Positions 24,576 through 34,662 of a stretch of 64,000 nucleotides of DNA are shown one piece after another. Each line of letters starts with the position of its first letter. Positions within the stretch are counted from its first letter, which is position 1. The DNA lies in NCBI GenBank assembly GCA_038121105.1, contig JAYONB010000005.1:196435-260434 (forward strand), read 5' to 3'. The position numbers and the translations under genes were made by a program. The stretch comes from CALJDF01 sp038121105. GTDB lineage: Bacteria; Pseudomonadota; Alphaproteobacteria; SHVP01. The notes below the pieces were generated by a model, which was not told the origin of the DNA, made no database searches, and saw only the letters and a list, made by a program, of their open reading frames with translations.

Positions 24576-26609
24576 TTAGCGTTTGTTCAACTGCGCGATC
24601 ACCCGGTCGGCAACCGCCTTTGGCGTGATCCCAAAATGCTCAAAAAGTTCCCCGGCAGGTGCCGATTCGCCGAACGTGTCCATCCCGACGAAAATCCCGT
24701 CTTCACCGATGAACTGCTCCCACCCGAGGCTGGTTCCCGCCTCTACGGCGACCCGAAGCGTTGCCCGGTCCAAGATAGTCTCGCGGTAATCCGACGGTTG
24801 GGCACGGAACAATTCCCACGACGGGACCGAAACCACGCGTGCCGGATGTCCAGCCGCCGCGAGAAGGTCGCGCGCATCAAGCGCCACCGCGACTTCGGAG
24901 CCGCTCGCAAAAAGGGTCACGGCAGTATCGCCCACGGCGGGTGCCACTTCGTAAGCGCCGCGCCGGCAGAGATTGTTATCGGTATGCACGGTGCGGATCG
25001 GCCGCAGGCCTTGGCGCGTCAGCGCCAGGACCGACGGACCCTCGGTCCGTTCGATGGCGATTTGCCAACACTCTGCCGTTTCGATCGCATCGGCGGGCCG
25101 CATCGTGACCACGTTGGGCATCGCGCGCACGCTCGCTAGGTGTTCGACCGGCTGATGGGTCGGGCCGTCTTCGCCGAGGCCGATGGAGTCGTGGGTCATC
25201 ACATAAACGACGCGCTGCTTCATCAGTGCCGACAACCGCAGTGCCGGGCGAAGGTAGTCGGTGAACACGAAGAACGTCCCGCCGTAGGGGATCAATCCAC
25301 CGTGCAACGCGATGCCGTTCATCGCCGCGGCCATACCGTGTTCGCGCACACCGTAATGAAGGTAGCGACCGCTGAAGTCATCCGGAGTGACCACGGCCAT
25401 ATTTTTGGTCTTGGTGTTGTTCGACCCCGTCAGGTCGGCCGATCCACCGATGGTGGTCTCCAGGGCCGCATTCACTATCTCCAACGCTTCTTGCGAGGAT
25501 TTGCGCGTTGCCCATGTCGGTTGCTCGTCCGCAAGGCGTTTCTTGTAGGCGTTGACGGCATCGCCCAGCGGCGAGACGTCGCCCTCGAAGGCAGCGTCCC
25601 ACGCGGCGCGGCTATCGGCATGGAGGTTCCGATAGCGTTGCGTCCACGCCAGCGCCAACCCGCGACTGCGGCCAGGAACGGCGCGCCACGCATCCAGGAT
25701 GTCCGTCGGCACCTCGAAGGGCGGGTGCGGCCAATTCAGTTCTTTGCGTGTGGCGGCGATTTCTTCGGCCCCCAACGGCGAACCATGTGTCGCCGCCGTG
25801 CCCTGTTTGTTGGGCGCGCCGAACCCGATCACCGTCTTGCACGCGACGAGAGAGGGCCGCGGGTCGTTCGCGGCGGCCGTCAGCGCCCGTTCGATGTCGT
25901 CCGGGTCGTGCCCGTCGGCGCGTTCGACGTGCCAACCTGAGGCCGCAAAGCGGGCGATCTGGTCGTCGTTCACCGCGAGATCGGTGGGGCCGTCGATCGA
26001 AATACTGTTGTCGTCGAACAAAACGTTGAGCCGACCGAGTTTGAAATGACCGGCCATCGAGACAGCTTCGTGGCTGACGCCCTCCATCAGGCAACCGTCG
26101 CCGGCAATGACCCATGTTTTGTGATCGACCATTTCGTCGCCGAAACGCGCGTTCAGCAGCCGCTCAGCCAGCGCCATACCCACGGCGGTCGCGAGGCCTT
26201 GTCCCAAAGGACCGGTGGTCGTTTCGATGCCTGGCGCCGCCCCGAACTCGGGGTGGCCGGGGGTTCGACTGCCGATCTGGCGAAAGCGCTTGATCTCGTC
26301 CAGCGTCATGTCGGGATAGCCGGTCAGGTAGAGCAGGCTATAAAGCAGCATCGAGCCGTGCCCGGCCGACAGCACAAAGCGATCGCGATCCGGCCAATCG
26401 GGCCATTCGGGGTCGAATTTCAGAAACTTGGTGAATAGGACGGTCGCGACGTCGGCCATCCCCATCGGCATCCCTGGATGGCCGCTATTTGCCGCCTCCA
26501 CCGCATCCATCGACAGGGCGCGGACGGCGTTGGCCATATCGCGCACGTGCGGTCCGGAAGTCGCATCGGTGCGCTCGGCAGGAGACGTATTTTGCGTTTT
26601 TTCAGTCAC
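24576..26609 (-). CDS. tkt: Transketolase
   Basis: Thiamine-diphosphate enzyme of the pentose-phosphate/Calvin pathways. Motifs: SGHPGMPMGMAD, GPLGQGLATAVGMA, the cofactor motif beginning GDGCLMEGVSHE, ATHGSPLG, and in the second half HDSIGLGEDGPTHQPVEHLA. I take GTG 26609 (677 residues), since residues before it are unlike the family; the site upstream (GGGCGGC) is weak. It is the first gene of the five-gene unit; the promoter should be in 26610-26826. Confidence 0.93.
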   Translation of the reverse strand: MTEKTQNTSPAERTDATSGPHVRDMANAVRALSMDAVEAANSGHPGMPMGMADVATVLFTKFLKFDPEWPDWPDRDRFVLSAGHGSMLLYSLLYLTGYPDMTLDEIKRFRQIGSRTPGHPEFGAAPGIETTTGPLGQGLATAVGMALAERLLNARFGDEMVDHKTWVIAGDGCLMEGVSHEAVSMAGHFKLGRLNVLFDDNSISIDGPTDLAVNDDQIARFAASGWHVERADGHDPDDIERALTAAANDPRPSLVACKTVIGFGAPNKQGTAATHGSPLGAEEIAATRKELNWPHPPFEVPTDILDAWRAVPGRSRGLALAWTQRYRNLHADSRAAWDAAFEGDVSPLGDAVNAYKKRLADEQPTWATRKSSQEALEIVNAALETTIGGSADLTGSNNTKTKNMAVVTPDDFSGRYLHYGVREHGMAAAMNGIALHGGLIPYGGTFFVFTDYLRPALRLSALMKQRVVYVMTHDSIGLGEDGPTHQPVEHLASVRAMPNVVTMRPADAIETAECWQIAIERTEGPSVLALTRQGLRPIRTVHTDNNLCRRGAYEVAPAVGDTAVTLFASGSEVAVALDARDLLAAAGHPARVVSVPSWELFRAQPSDYRETILDRATLRVAVEAGTSLGWEQFIGEDGIFVGMDTFGESAPAGELFEHFGITPKAVADRVIAQLNKR

Positions 26610-26826
26610 GGAGCCGCCCGGCTGGCGTTTGCAGGCGAGGCGCAAGATGCAGCGCGCAACCATGCCCGTCAACCGGCAACCTCGGTCGATCTCATTCGCC
26701 TGTCGCGAGCCCTCGGTGTTGTTGACGCCCGCGCCCGGCGGCGCCTATCCTGATAGGTGAAAAGCGCGCGCGAAGCGCCGGAAAAGAAAAGCTAAAGACA
26801 CCCAACAGGAAAGCAGGTACGCGGAA

Positions 26827-27108
26827 ATGGCCGAGCGCGAGTCTGCGAAGACACGGTTAGAGGATGCTGTCGCTCGTTTGGAAACGGCGATCACCGGCGT
26901 CACCGAAAACCCCAAGACCACCGAATTGGAGAAGGAACGCGGCCAGTTGACCGCGGAACTGACCTCTTTGAAGACCGAGCACAAGGGAGTCACCGAGCAA
27001 CTTCAGTCGCTGCAGGATGATTACAAGGCGCTCGAAAAGGTCGTCGATCAGGTGACCGACCGCCTCGACACAACGATCGACCGCTTACGGTCGGTGCTAG
27101 AGGCCTAA
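26827..27108 (+). CDS. DUF4164-like coiled-coil protein
   Basis: A 93-residue, almost entirely helical, charged protein (LEDAVARLETAI, then ELEKERGQLTAELTSLKTE and VTDRLDTTIDRLRSVLE). Its position directly before zapA matches the DUF4164 proteins of alphaproteobacteria. A role beside the division ring is possible but only inferred. ATG 26827 is preceded by an AGGAAAGCAGGTACGCGGAA purine-rich stretch. Confidence 0.75.
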   Translation: MAERESAKTRLEDAVARLETAITGVTENPKTTELEKERGQLTAELTSLKTEHKGVTEQLQSLQDDYKALEKVVDQVTDRLDTTIDRLRSVLEA

Positions 27109-27114
27109 CGCCGC

Positions 27115-27444
27115 ATGGCTGTCGTCGATGTGATGGTGAACGGCCGGACCTACCCGGTTGCGTGTGACGATGGGCAAGAAGACCACCTGATCGACCTCGC
27201 GCACTACATCGACAAACGGGTTGCCGAGTTGGCCAAAATGATGGGCCAAGTCGGCGACGCCCGCCTCATTCTGATGGCTTCCCTGCTGATCGCCGACGAG
27301 CTGTCCGAAGCGGTCGAATCGACCGAAACGCTCAAACAGACCCTTGAAGAGCGGCAGGTTGAAGACGATAGCGCGACCGAAGAGACCTTTGCGACGCTGG
27401 CGAGCCGCATCGAAGACATTGCCGCTCGCCTGGAGAGCGGCTAA
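27115..27444 (+). CDS. zapA: Cell division protein ZapA
   Basis: FtsZ-bundling factor of 109 residues. The N-terminal globular domain has VNGRTYPVACDDGQEDHLIDLAHYIDKRV, and a helical coiled coil follows. It is six bases after the coiled-coil gene, and the 6S RNA locus comes next, as in many proteobacteria. Confidence 0.92.
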   Translation: MAVVDVMVNGRTYPVACDDGQEDHLIDLAHYIDKRVAELAKMMGQVGDARLILMASLLIADELSEAVESTETLKQTLEERQVEDDSATEETFATLASRIEDIAARLESG

Positions 27445-27455
27445 TTTCAACGCGC

Positions 27456-27619
27456 GGGCGGGTTCTGCTCGGCTCGATCGGCTACGTATCCCTGGGGCCA
27501 ATACCGTTTTCTCCGGGAGCTGTCTCTGCCGGGACTGTGGTCCTGGTACCGCGGCACCCACCTGCTTCGGCAGGCCACAGAGGAGCGATTCAACCGGACG
27601 ACCGTAGCGGTCTCGCCCC
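27456..27619 (+). ncRNA. ssrS: 6S RNA
   Basis: The 190-base gap between zapA and 5-FTHF cyclo-ligase is the standard place for 6S RNA. The sequence can form its long closing stem: GGGCG and GGCTACG near 27456-27486 pair with CGTAGC and CGCCC near 27603-27618. A central internal loop region lies around CCCTGGGGCC and GGGACTGTGGTCC, with a hairpin CCTGCTTCGGCAGG at about 27558-27571. 6S binds RNA polymerase and mimics an open promoter. The ends are approximate. Confidence 0.8.
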
Positions 27620-27633
27620 ACTCACCTATCGTC

Positions 27634-28194
27634 ATGACTGACCGGGACGCCCTGAGGCGCCAAGCCCGTCGGCGACGCATCGGGGCTTCGGTAAATCGTG
27701 ACGCCTTGGCTGCCGCGGTCTGCGACCATTTCCTGAACGCCGTGCCCCACGACGATCATGCCGTCGTGGCGGGCTACTGGCCGGTTGGGAGCGAACTCGA
27801 TGATCGACCGCTCCTCGCCGCCCTACGAACGCGCAACAAGACGATTTGTTTGCCCTGTGTCGTGGATGACCATGCGCCTTTGGTCTTTCGGGCCTGGGTG
27901 ACCGAAGACGCTCTTGTCCCAGACCGTTTCGATATTCCGAGCCCCCCAGAAACCGCGCCCCAGGTTATGCCGAGCCTGGTTGTCGTCCCGCTCTTGCTGT
28001 TTGATGGAGCCGGGCACCGGCTCGGGTCCGGGAAAGGCTTTTACGACCGGACGCTGGCTCGGCTCCGGCAGACGTCGTCAATTTTGGCGGTCGGGGTTGG
28101 CTATGCCGCCCAGCGCACGGCCGGCTTGCAGCCGTTGCCCACCGACCAGCGGTTGGATGGCGTCGTGACCGAAAAAGGAGCGGAGTGGTTCTAG
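27634..28194 (+). CDS. 5-formyltetrahydrofolate cyclo-ligase
   Basis: ATP-dependent enzyme that returns 5-formyl-THF to the folate pool (YgfA family), 186 residues. The basic N-terminal ALRRQARRRR, the substrate region VAGYWPVGSELD and the ATP/phosphate loop RLGSGKGFYDRTL are present. It follows 6S RNA with 14 bases between, so it may be made from the same primary transcript. Confidence 0.93.
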   Translation: MTDRDALRRQARRRRIGASVNRDALAAAVCDHFLNAVPHDDHAVVAGYWPVGSELDDRPLLAALRTRNKTICLPCVVDDHAPLVFRAWVTEDALVPDRFDIPSPPETAPQVMPSLVVVPLLLFDGAGHRLGSGKGFYDRTLARLRQTSSILAVGVGYAAQRTAGLQPLPTDQRLDGVVTEKGAEWF

Positions 28195-28195
28195 G

Positions 28196-29005
28196 ATGAA
28201 AACGTTGTTTCTTGGCGATGTCGTCGGCCGCGCCGGTCGCGATGCGGTGGTCGCGCATGTGCCCGCCTTGCGCGAAAAGCTGTCGCTCGACCTGGTGGTC
28301 GTCAATGGCGAGAACGCCGCGGGCGGTTTCGGGATCACGCCGGAAATCTGCAAAGCCTTCTACGACGCCGGCGTCGATATCCTCACCGGCGGCAATCATA
28401 GTTGGGACCAGCAGCAGATCGTCGGGTACATCGACGGCGACACCCGCCTGTTACGACCGCTGAACATCGCGCCGGATGCCCCCGGTCGCGGCGCCCAGGT
28501 CTATGCGCTTGCCGGCCGCCAGGTCATGGTGGTCAACGTGCAAGGCCAGGTGTTCATGGAGCCTAACGACAATCCGTTCCGGGCCGTCGATCGGGTCTTG
28601 GAAGGGGTTCGCCTCGGGACCACGGTGCAGTTCGTCCTTGTCGATTTTCATGCCGAAGCCACCAGCGAAAAGATGGCGATGGGGCATTTTCTCGATGGGC
28701 GGGTCAGCGCGGTCTTCGGCTCCCACCAGCAGGTGCCGACGGCCGACACGATGATTCTATCCGGCGGAACGGCCTACCAAACAGATGCCGGGATGTGCGG
28801 CGACTACGATTCCGTTATCGGCATGGACCGAGCCGTTCCGCTGGACCGGTTTACCGGCCGTGTGACCAAAGCCCGAATGACCCCGGCCCTGGGCGACGCC
28901 ACGCTGTGCGGCGTGGTGGTCGAGACAGACGACACGACAGGGCTAGCCACGGCAGTCGCACCGCTGCGGATGGGTGGTCGGCTTGCCCCGGCGATGCCGT
29001 CCTAA
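28196..29005 (+). CDS. YmdB-family metallophosphoesterase (one metal-site His missing)
   Basis: TIGR00282-type phosphoesterase; studied members cleave 2',3'-cyclic nucleotides, with two metals. It has FLGDVVGRAGR, VVNGENAAGGFG, LTGGNHSWD and VDFHAEATSEKMAMG. The usual GTHTHV motif is GSHQQV here (about residue 175), so the second His ligand is Gln. This may weaken the second metal site. It begins one base after the cyclo-ligase stop. Length 269. Confidence 0.88.
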   Translation: MKTLFLGDVVGRAGRDAVVAHVPALREKLSLDLVVVNGENAAGGFGITPEICKAFYDAGVDILTGGNHSWDQQQIVGYIDGDTRLLRPLNIAPDAPGRGAQVYALAGRQVMVVNVQGQVFMEPNDNPFRAVDRVLEGVRLGTTVQFVLVDFHAEATSEKMAMGHFLDGRVSAVFGSHQQVPTADTMILSGGTAYQTDAGMCGDYDSVIGMDRAVPLDRFTGRVTKARMTPALGDATLCGVVVETDDTTGLATAVAPLRMGGRLAPAMPS

Positions 29006-29138
29006 GCCGGTTCTCGCCGCAATATCGCCATAAAACACCGGTACGCCAGCGTTTGGGACGCGGCGTAGGCTGCCCAATCCACAATATCTGGTATAAACCG
29101 GGTATCGTCTTACCAGCATTAGAGTGGCATCCCCGACC

Positions 29139-29891
29139 ATGGCCGGTCATTCCCAATTCAAGAACATCATGCACCGAAAGGGCGCGCAGGACGCCAAGCG
29201 CGCCAAGGTCTTCGCAAAACTGATCCGCGAGCTGACGGTGGCGGCGCGGTCCGGGCAACCGGACCCGGCGACCAATCCAAGGCTGCGCACCGCGGTGGCG
29301 GCTGCCAAGGCCGCCAATCTACCCAAGGATACGATGGACCGTGCCATCAAGCGCGGCGCCGGTGAAACCGACGGAGAAAGTTTCGAAGAGATTAGGTACG
29401 AGGGCTATGGCCCCGGCGGCGTGGCCGTCATCGTCGAGGCGCTTACCGACAATCGAAACCGCACCGCCAGCGAGGTGCGCAGCGCTTTCACGAAAAACGG
29501 AGGATCGCTCGGCGAAACGAACTCGGTGTCGTTTCAATTCAACAGGGTCGGCTCCATCCGCTATCCGGTCGCCGCTGGGTCGCCGGACGACGTTCTCGAA
29601 ACCGCGATCGAGGTCGGTGCCGACGAAGTCGAATCGGACAACGAGGTCCATGAGTTTCTGTGCGCGCCCGAAGCCTTTCACGAGGTGCGCGAGGCCCTCC
29701 AAGCCGGTCTCGGCGATCCTCTATCGGCGGAAATGATCTGGCGTCCGATCAATACCGTGCCGGTCGACGACGAAAGCGCCGCCAGCACGTTGTTCAAGTT
29801 GATCGAAGCATTGGACGACAGTGACGACGTGCAGACCGTATCGGCGAATTTCGAGGTCAGCGACGCCGTTCTAGAAAGCATCGGTAGTTAG
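29139..29891 (+). CDS. YebC/PmpR-type regulatory protein
   Basis: A 250-residue YebC family protein, variously a DNA-binding regulator or a translation factor for proline-rich stalls. The N-terminus MAGHSQFKNIMHRKGAQDAKRAKVF is diagnostic; EGYGPGGVAVIVEALTDNRNRT and GGSLGETNSVSFQF follow. ATG 29139 gives the exact family start; GTG 29124 would add five residues. It stands before ruvCAB, its common position in proteobacteria. Confidence 0.93.
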   Translation: MAGHSQFKNIMHRKGAQDAKRAKVFAKLIRELTVAARSGQPDPATNPRLRTAVAAAKAANLPKDTMDRAIKRGAGETDGESFEEIRYEGYGPGGVAVIVEALTDNRNRTASEVRSAFTKNGGSLGETNSVSFQFNRVGSIRYPVAAGSPDDVLETAIEVGADEVESDNEVHEFLCAPEAFHEVREALQAGLGDPLSAEMIWRPINTVPVDDESAASTLFKLIEALDDSDDVQTVSANFEVSDAVLESIGS

Positions 29892-29899
29892 GCGGCGCC

Positions 29900-30409
29900 G
29901 TGAAATTGCTTGGCCTCGATCCTGGACTGCGCGCAACGGGTTGGGGCGTCGTTTCGTTTGAAGGTGATCATTTGCGGCATGTCGCCAACGGCACCATTCG
30001 TACCCCGTCGAACGCGCCGCTCGCCGAACGCCTGTTCGCCTTGTTCCGCAATCTGGTCGACGTGATCGAGACGCAGTCCCCTGATTCGGCAGCCGTCGAG
30101 GAAACTTTCGTCAACAAGAACCCGCAAAGCACGCTCAAGCTCGGCCAGGCGCGTGGGGTAACGCTCCTCGCACCGGCTACTCTCGGGATTCCGGTCAGCG
30201 AATACGCCGCCAACTTGGTCAAGAAAACCGTGGTGGGCGTGGGTCACGCCGACAAGAACCAAATCCACGTCATGGTCTCGCACCTTTTGCCGGGCGTGAA
30301 GGTCGACAGCACCGACTCGGCCGACGCGCTGGCTGTTGCCATTTGTCACGGGCACCACCTGCCGGCGGCGAGTCGGTTGCCGCAAGCCGTCGCGGAGTCG
30401 GTCCGTTGA
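29900..30409 (+). CDS. ruvC: Holliday junction resolvase RuvC
   Basis: Endonuclease that cuts Holliday junctions. Catalytic acidic residues are visible: LGLDPGLRATGWG (first Asp), AAVEETFVNKNPQS (Glu), and DSTDSADALAVAICH near the C-terminus (two Asp). The 169-residue length is typical. It starts at GTG 29900. Its TGA overlaps the TTG start of ruvA. Confidence 0.95.
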   Translation: MKLLGLDPGLRATGWGVVSFEGDHLRHVANGTIRTPSNAPLAERLFALFRNLVDVIETQSPDSAAVEETFVNKNPQSTLKLGQARGVTLLAPATLGIPVSEYAANLVKKTVVGVGHADKNQIHVMVSHLLPGVKVDSTDSADALAVAICHGHHLPAASRLPQAVAESVR

Positions 30410-31047
30410 TCTCCAAACTGAAAGGTGTCGTCGATTCGATCGGCACCGATCGTGTTGTCCTCGATGTGAACGGCGTTGGGTATCTGGCGTTTTGTCCGGC
30501 CCGGACACTGCAAGACCTCCCGCCCCCGGGGGGCGCGGCAACCCTCCTGATCGACACCCACGTCCGTGAAGATCACATCCATCTCTACGGCTTCTCGGAC
30601 TCGCTGGAGCGCGATTGGTTCCGCTTGTTGCAAAGCGTTCAGGGCGTCGGCGCCAAGGTCGCGATTGCGATTCTCTCCGTCCTAAGCCCGGCGCAGTTGG
30701 CCGAGGCGGTCGCCGCACAAGACAAAGCGCCTGTTACCCAAGCGCCAGGCGTCGGCGCCAAACTTGCCCAACGCATCGTCGCCGAACTCAAGGACAAAGT
30801 GCCCTCGCTGATCGAAGTATTGTCGGTCGGCGCCGCCGGCGAGGTCGAAGAAACCCGCACCGCACGGGGCTTGATGAGCGATGCCGCCGCGGATGCGGTG
30901 TCCGCGTTGGTGAATCTGGGCTACCGGCGGGTCGAGGCTTTCACCGCCGTCGCCGCGGTCGCCAAACAAGAAGAGGGTGCGCTCGAGGTTGAAGCGCTCA
31001 TTCGCAGCGCCTTGCGCGAACTTGCCCAGTCCGGCACGGCAGCATGA
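30406..31047 (+). CDS. ruvA: Holliday junction branch migration protein RuvA
   Basis: Junction-binding tetramer subunit. Domain I starts ISKLKGVVDSIGTDRVVLDVNGVGY. The two helix-hairpin-helix motifs read VQGVGAKVAIAIL and APGVGAKLAQRIV. The C-terminal domain AVSALVNLGYRRVEA contacts RuvB. I choose TTG 30406, overlapping the ruvC stop, because it gives the usual RuvA start and 213 residues. Upstream in-frame starts lie inside ruvC. Confidence 0.93.
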   Translation: MISKLKGVVDSIGTDRVVLDVNGVGYLAFCPARTLQDLPPPGGAATLLIDTHVREDHIHLYGFSDSLERDWFRLLQSVQGVGAKVAIAILSVLSPAQLAEAVAAQDKAPVTQAPGVGAKLAQRIVAELKDKVPSLIEVLSVGAAGEVEETRTARGLMSDAAADAVSALVNLGYRRVEAFTAVAAVAKQEEGALEVEALIRSALRELAQSGTAA

Positions 31048-32099
31048 GCGAGGCAACGGAACGTTTGGTTGCGGCCGAAGAGGACGGTGACGACGTTCTC
31101 GGCCCGGGCATTCGCCCGGTTTCATTGGATGATTTCGTCGGCCAGCGACAGGTCTGCACCAACTTGCGGGTCTTTGTCGAAGCCGCCCGTGCGCGCAGCG
31201 AGGCGCTCGATCACGTCTTGCTCGTTGGTCCGCCCGGTCTCGGCAAAACCACGCTGGCGCAGATCGTCGCCCGCGAACTCGGCGTCAGCTTTCGGGCCAC
31301 CGCCGGTCCGGTGATCGCGCGGTCGGGCGATCTCGCGGCGCTTCTCACCAACCTCCAGCCGCACGACGTGCTGTTCATCGACGAGATCCACCGCCTTAGC
31401 CCGGCCGTCGAAGAAATTCTCTACCCGGCGATGGAAGATTTTCATCTCGATCTCATCATTGGCGAGGGACCGGCCGCGCGGTCGGTGCGCATCGACCTAC
31501 CGCCCTTTACGTTGGTTGGTGCCACCACGCGCTCGGGCTTGCTCACGACGCCGCTTCGCGAGCGCTTCGGTATTCCGCTGCGGCTGAATTTCTACGACAC
31601 CGAAGACCTGGTCCAGATCGTCAGTCGGGGCGCGCGCATCTTGGCGGTGCCGCTGACCGACGAGGGGGCGCTCGAGGTCGCGCGCCGGTCGCGGGGCACG
31701 CCGCGAATTGCCGGCCGCCTATTGCGTCGGGTGCGCGATTTCGCTGCCGTCGCCGGCCACAACGAAATCGGCAAAGACATCGCGTCCGATGCGCTCAGCC
31801 GGCTCGAGGTCGACCAACGCGGTCTCGATGCGATGGACCGGCGTTATCTTTCCTGCATCGCCGAATCGTTCGGCGGTGGGCCGGTCGGGATTGAGACCAT
31901 GGCTGCCGCGTTGTCCGAGCCGCGCGATGCGCTTGAAGAAATAATCGAGCCGTTCTTGATCCAAGAGGGGTTTCTCCAGCGCACGCCGCGGGGTCGGCAG
32001 CTGACCGCTGCCGCTTTCACCCATCTCGGGCTCAACGCACCGGCTACGGTGTCGCAGCAGCTCGAGATGCCGGTCGCGGAGGACGGCGACGATGGCTGA
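31044..32099 (+). CDS. ruvB: Holliday junction DNA helicase RuvB
   Basis: AAA+ motor of branch migration, 351 residues. It has IRPVSLDDFVGQ, Walker A GPPGLGKTTLAQ, Walker B LFIDEIHRL, sensor 1 VGATTRSGLL, arginine finger LRERFGI and the winged-helix end FLQRTPRGRQLT. Its ATG overlaps the ruvA stop (ATGA). Confidence 0.96.
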   Translation: MSEATERLVAAEEDGDDVLGPGIRPVSLDDFVGQRQVCTNLRVFVEAARARSEALDHVLLVGPPGLGKTTLAQIVARELGVSFRATAGPVIARSGDLAALLTNLQPHDVLFIDEIHRLSPAVEEILYPAMEDFHLDLIIGEGPAARSVRIDLPPFTLVGATTRSGLLTTPLRERFGIPLRLNFYDTEDLVQIVSRGARILAVPLTDEGALEVARRSRGTPRIAGRLLRRVRDFAAVAGHNEIGKDIASDALSRLEVDQRGLDAMDRRYLSCIAESFGGGPVGIETMAAALSEPRDALEEIIEPFLIQEGFLQRTPRGRQLTAAAFTHLGLNAPATVSQQLEMPVAEDGDDG

Positions 32100-32562
32100 C
32101 ATCGCACCGGACAACGCGCCGTCCGCCGGGCGCATTGACGACGACGGCATCCACCACTTGCCGGTTCGGGTCTATTACGAAGACACCGACGCGGCCGGGA
32201 TCGTCTATTACGCAAATTACCTCAAGTTCATCGAGCGCGCGCGCACCGACATGATGCGCCTGCTCGGGGTTACCCATTCCAAGATGGCCCAGACCGACGG
32301 CTTGTCGTTCATCGTCCGTGGTTGCGCGGTTAAATATCGGCGTCCGGCGCGATTGGACGATGCATTGGATGTCCGCACACGCGTGACGCGCATCCGTGGA
32401 CCGGTGCTTGATGTCTTGCAAGACGTTTACCGGGACGCCGACCTGTTGATCGCGACTGAACTTCGGATCGCCTGCATGGACGGAGCCGGTCGCGTCCAAT
32501 CGTTGCCACCCCCCATTCGCACGGCATTTGCGCGTATCGCGCAACCTGTGTCCGCGCTCTAG
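32092..32562 (+). CDS. ybgC: Tol-Pal system acyl-CoA thioesterase
   Basis: Hotdog thioesterase, 156 residues, always found with tol genes. The active-site segment is VYYEDTDAAGIVYYANYLKFIERARTD, containing the catalytic Asp; DGLSFIVRGCAVKYRRPARLDD follows. It overlaps ruvB by eight bases and precedes tolQ by 12. A short linker SAGRIDDDGIHH precedes the domain. Confidence 0.94.
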   Translation: MADIAPDNAPSAGRIDDDGIHHLPVRVYYEDTDAAGIVYYANYLKFIERARTDMMRLLGVTHSKMAQTDGLSFIVRGCAVKYRRPARLDDALDVRTRVTRIRGPVLDVLQDVYRDADLLIATELRIACMDGAGRVQSLPPPIRTAFARIAQPVSAL

Positions 32563-32574
32563 CCAAGGAGAACT

Positions 32575-33305
<731 letters not shown>

Positions 33306-33306
<1 letters not shown>

Positions 33307-33743
33307 TGGCCGCTTTTCTGATGGAACGATCGAAGGCCAACGGGCGTGGCGGTCACCGACCGATAGCAGAAATCAACGTGACGCCGTTTGTCGACGTCAT
33401 GTTGGTGCTTCTCGTCGTCTTCATGGTAACCGCGCCGCTTTTGACCGTGGGCGTTTCCGTGGAGCTGCCGGAGACTGCCGCCGCACCCATTCCTGGCCAG
33501 GACGAACCTCTGGCGGTGAGCATCGACTCAAGCGGGCGGGTCTATATCCAGGACTCGGAAGTCAGCATGGAGACGCTGATTCCTCGGCTCGAAGCGATCA
33601 CGCTGAACAATCCCGATGCGCGCATTTTTGTGCGTGGCGATAAGTCGATCGACTACGGCCGCGTCATGGAAGTTATGGGTGTCCTTAACGGTGCGGGCTT
33701 CAATCGAGTCGCGCTGATCACCGAACGGCCGCAAGGGAAGTAG
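33306..33743 (+). CDS. tolR: Tol-Pal system protein TolR
   Basis: ExbD/TolR family, 145 residues. The helix INVTPFVDVMLVLLVVFMV includes the proton-carrying Asp. The periplasmic domain ends VMGVLNGAGFNRVALITE. The start overlaps the tolQ stop codon by one base, so expression is coupled. Confidence 0.95.
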
Positions 33744-33749
33744 GGATCG

Positions 33750-34646
33750 GTGCGGGGCGCGATCGGCATATCGGTGGTTTTCCATCTCGCGGTTGTGACC
33801 GCGGCATGGACCGGGCTTCCTGTGCTGTTCGAAGACACGATTCGAGAGGAGACGCCGATCATCGTCGAACTGGTCGCGATCGCCGAAGAAACCCGTGCGG
33901 CCCCGGAGACGCCGCAAGAAACGCCAAAACCCGAACCCGAAGAGGCAAAGCCCGAGCCTGTGAAGGCCGAGCCCAAGCCGCCGCCCCCGCCGGCGAAGCC
34001 CGCACCGCCCGCGCCCGAGAAAGTCGCCGCGCTGCCTCCCCCGCCAAAGCCGGTGCCGAAACCCGAGGTTGCCGCGCCGCCGCCACCCCCGGAAACGCGG
34101 GTGGCGCCCGAGCCGCCTGCGCCCGAGCAACGCCAGACCAAGATTCGCCCCAAGACCAAACCGGAACCGCCGAAAGAAACGCCCCGTTTTGACGCCGGAC
34201 GTATCGCCGTCCTCATCGACAAAACGCGTAAAGACGAGACGCCGGAGACCGAGCCGGAAGAAACGCCGAAAAAATTCCTGCAACCGCCGCCGGTTGCCGA
34301 CGCCCCGGTGCGGCGCGCCGCCATCGGCAATCGTCTGACGATCAGCGAGGTCGACGCCATCCGCTATCAGATCGAGCAATGTTGGAACGTGCCGGCCGGC
34401 GCGCGTGACGCACGCGACCTCGTGATCAAAATCCGGATCAATCTCAAACCGGATGGCTCGCTCAAGGGGTCGCCCGTTATCTTGGATCGTGACCGGATGG
34501 ATGACGGATTTTTCCGCGCTGCGGCCGAAAGTGCCCGTCGCGCGGTGCAGCGCTGCACGCCGCTCAAGAATCTGCCGACCTCCAAGTACGATCGGTGGCA
34601 AGAAATCACGTTGACGTTTAACCCGCGAGATATGCTCGGCGGCTAA
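33750..34646 (+). CDS. tolA: Tol-Pal system protein TolA
   Basis: Envelope-spanning link between TolQR and TolB/Pal, 298 residues. It has an N-terminal membrane helix IGISVVFHLAVVTAAW and a Pro/Glu/Lys-rich domain (about 45-180) instead of the long Ala/Lys helix of enterobacteria. The C-terminal TonB-like domain reads VDAIRYQIEQCWNVPAGARDA and LVIKIRINLKPDGSL. It begins at GTG 33750, six bases after tolR. Confidence 0.92.
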   Translation: MRGAIGISVVFHLAVVTAAWTGLPVLFEDTIREETPIIVELVAIAEETRAAPETPQETPKPEPEEAKPEPVKAEPKPPPPPAKPAPPAPEKVAALPPPPKPVPKPEVAAPPPPPETRVAPEPPAPEQRQTKIRPKTKPEPPKETPRFDAGRIAVLIDKTRKDETPETEPEETPKKFLQPPPVADAPVRRAAIGNRLTISEVDAIRYQIEQCWNVPAGARDARDLVIKIRINLKPDGSLKGSPVILDRDRMDDGFFRAAAESARRAVQRCTPLKNLPTSKYDRWQEITLTFNPRDMLGG

Positions 34647-34662
34647 AGGTGAAGGAATTGAA

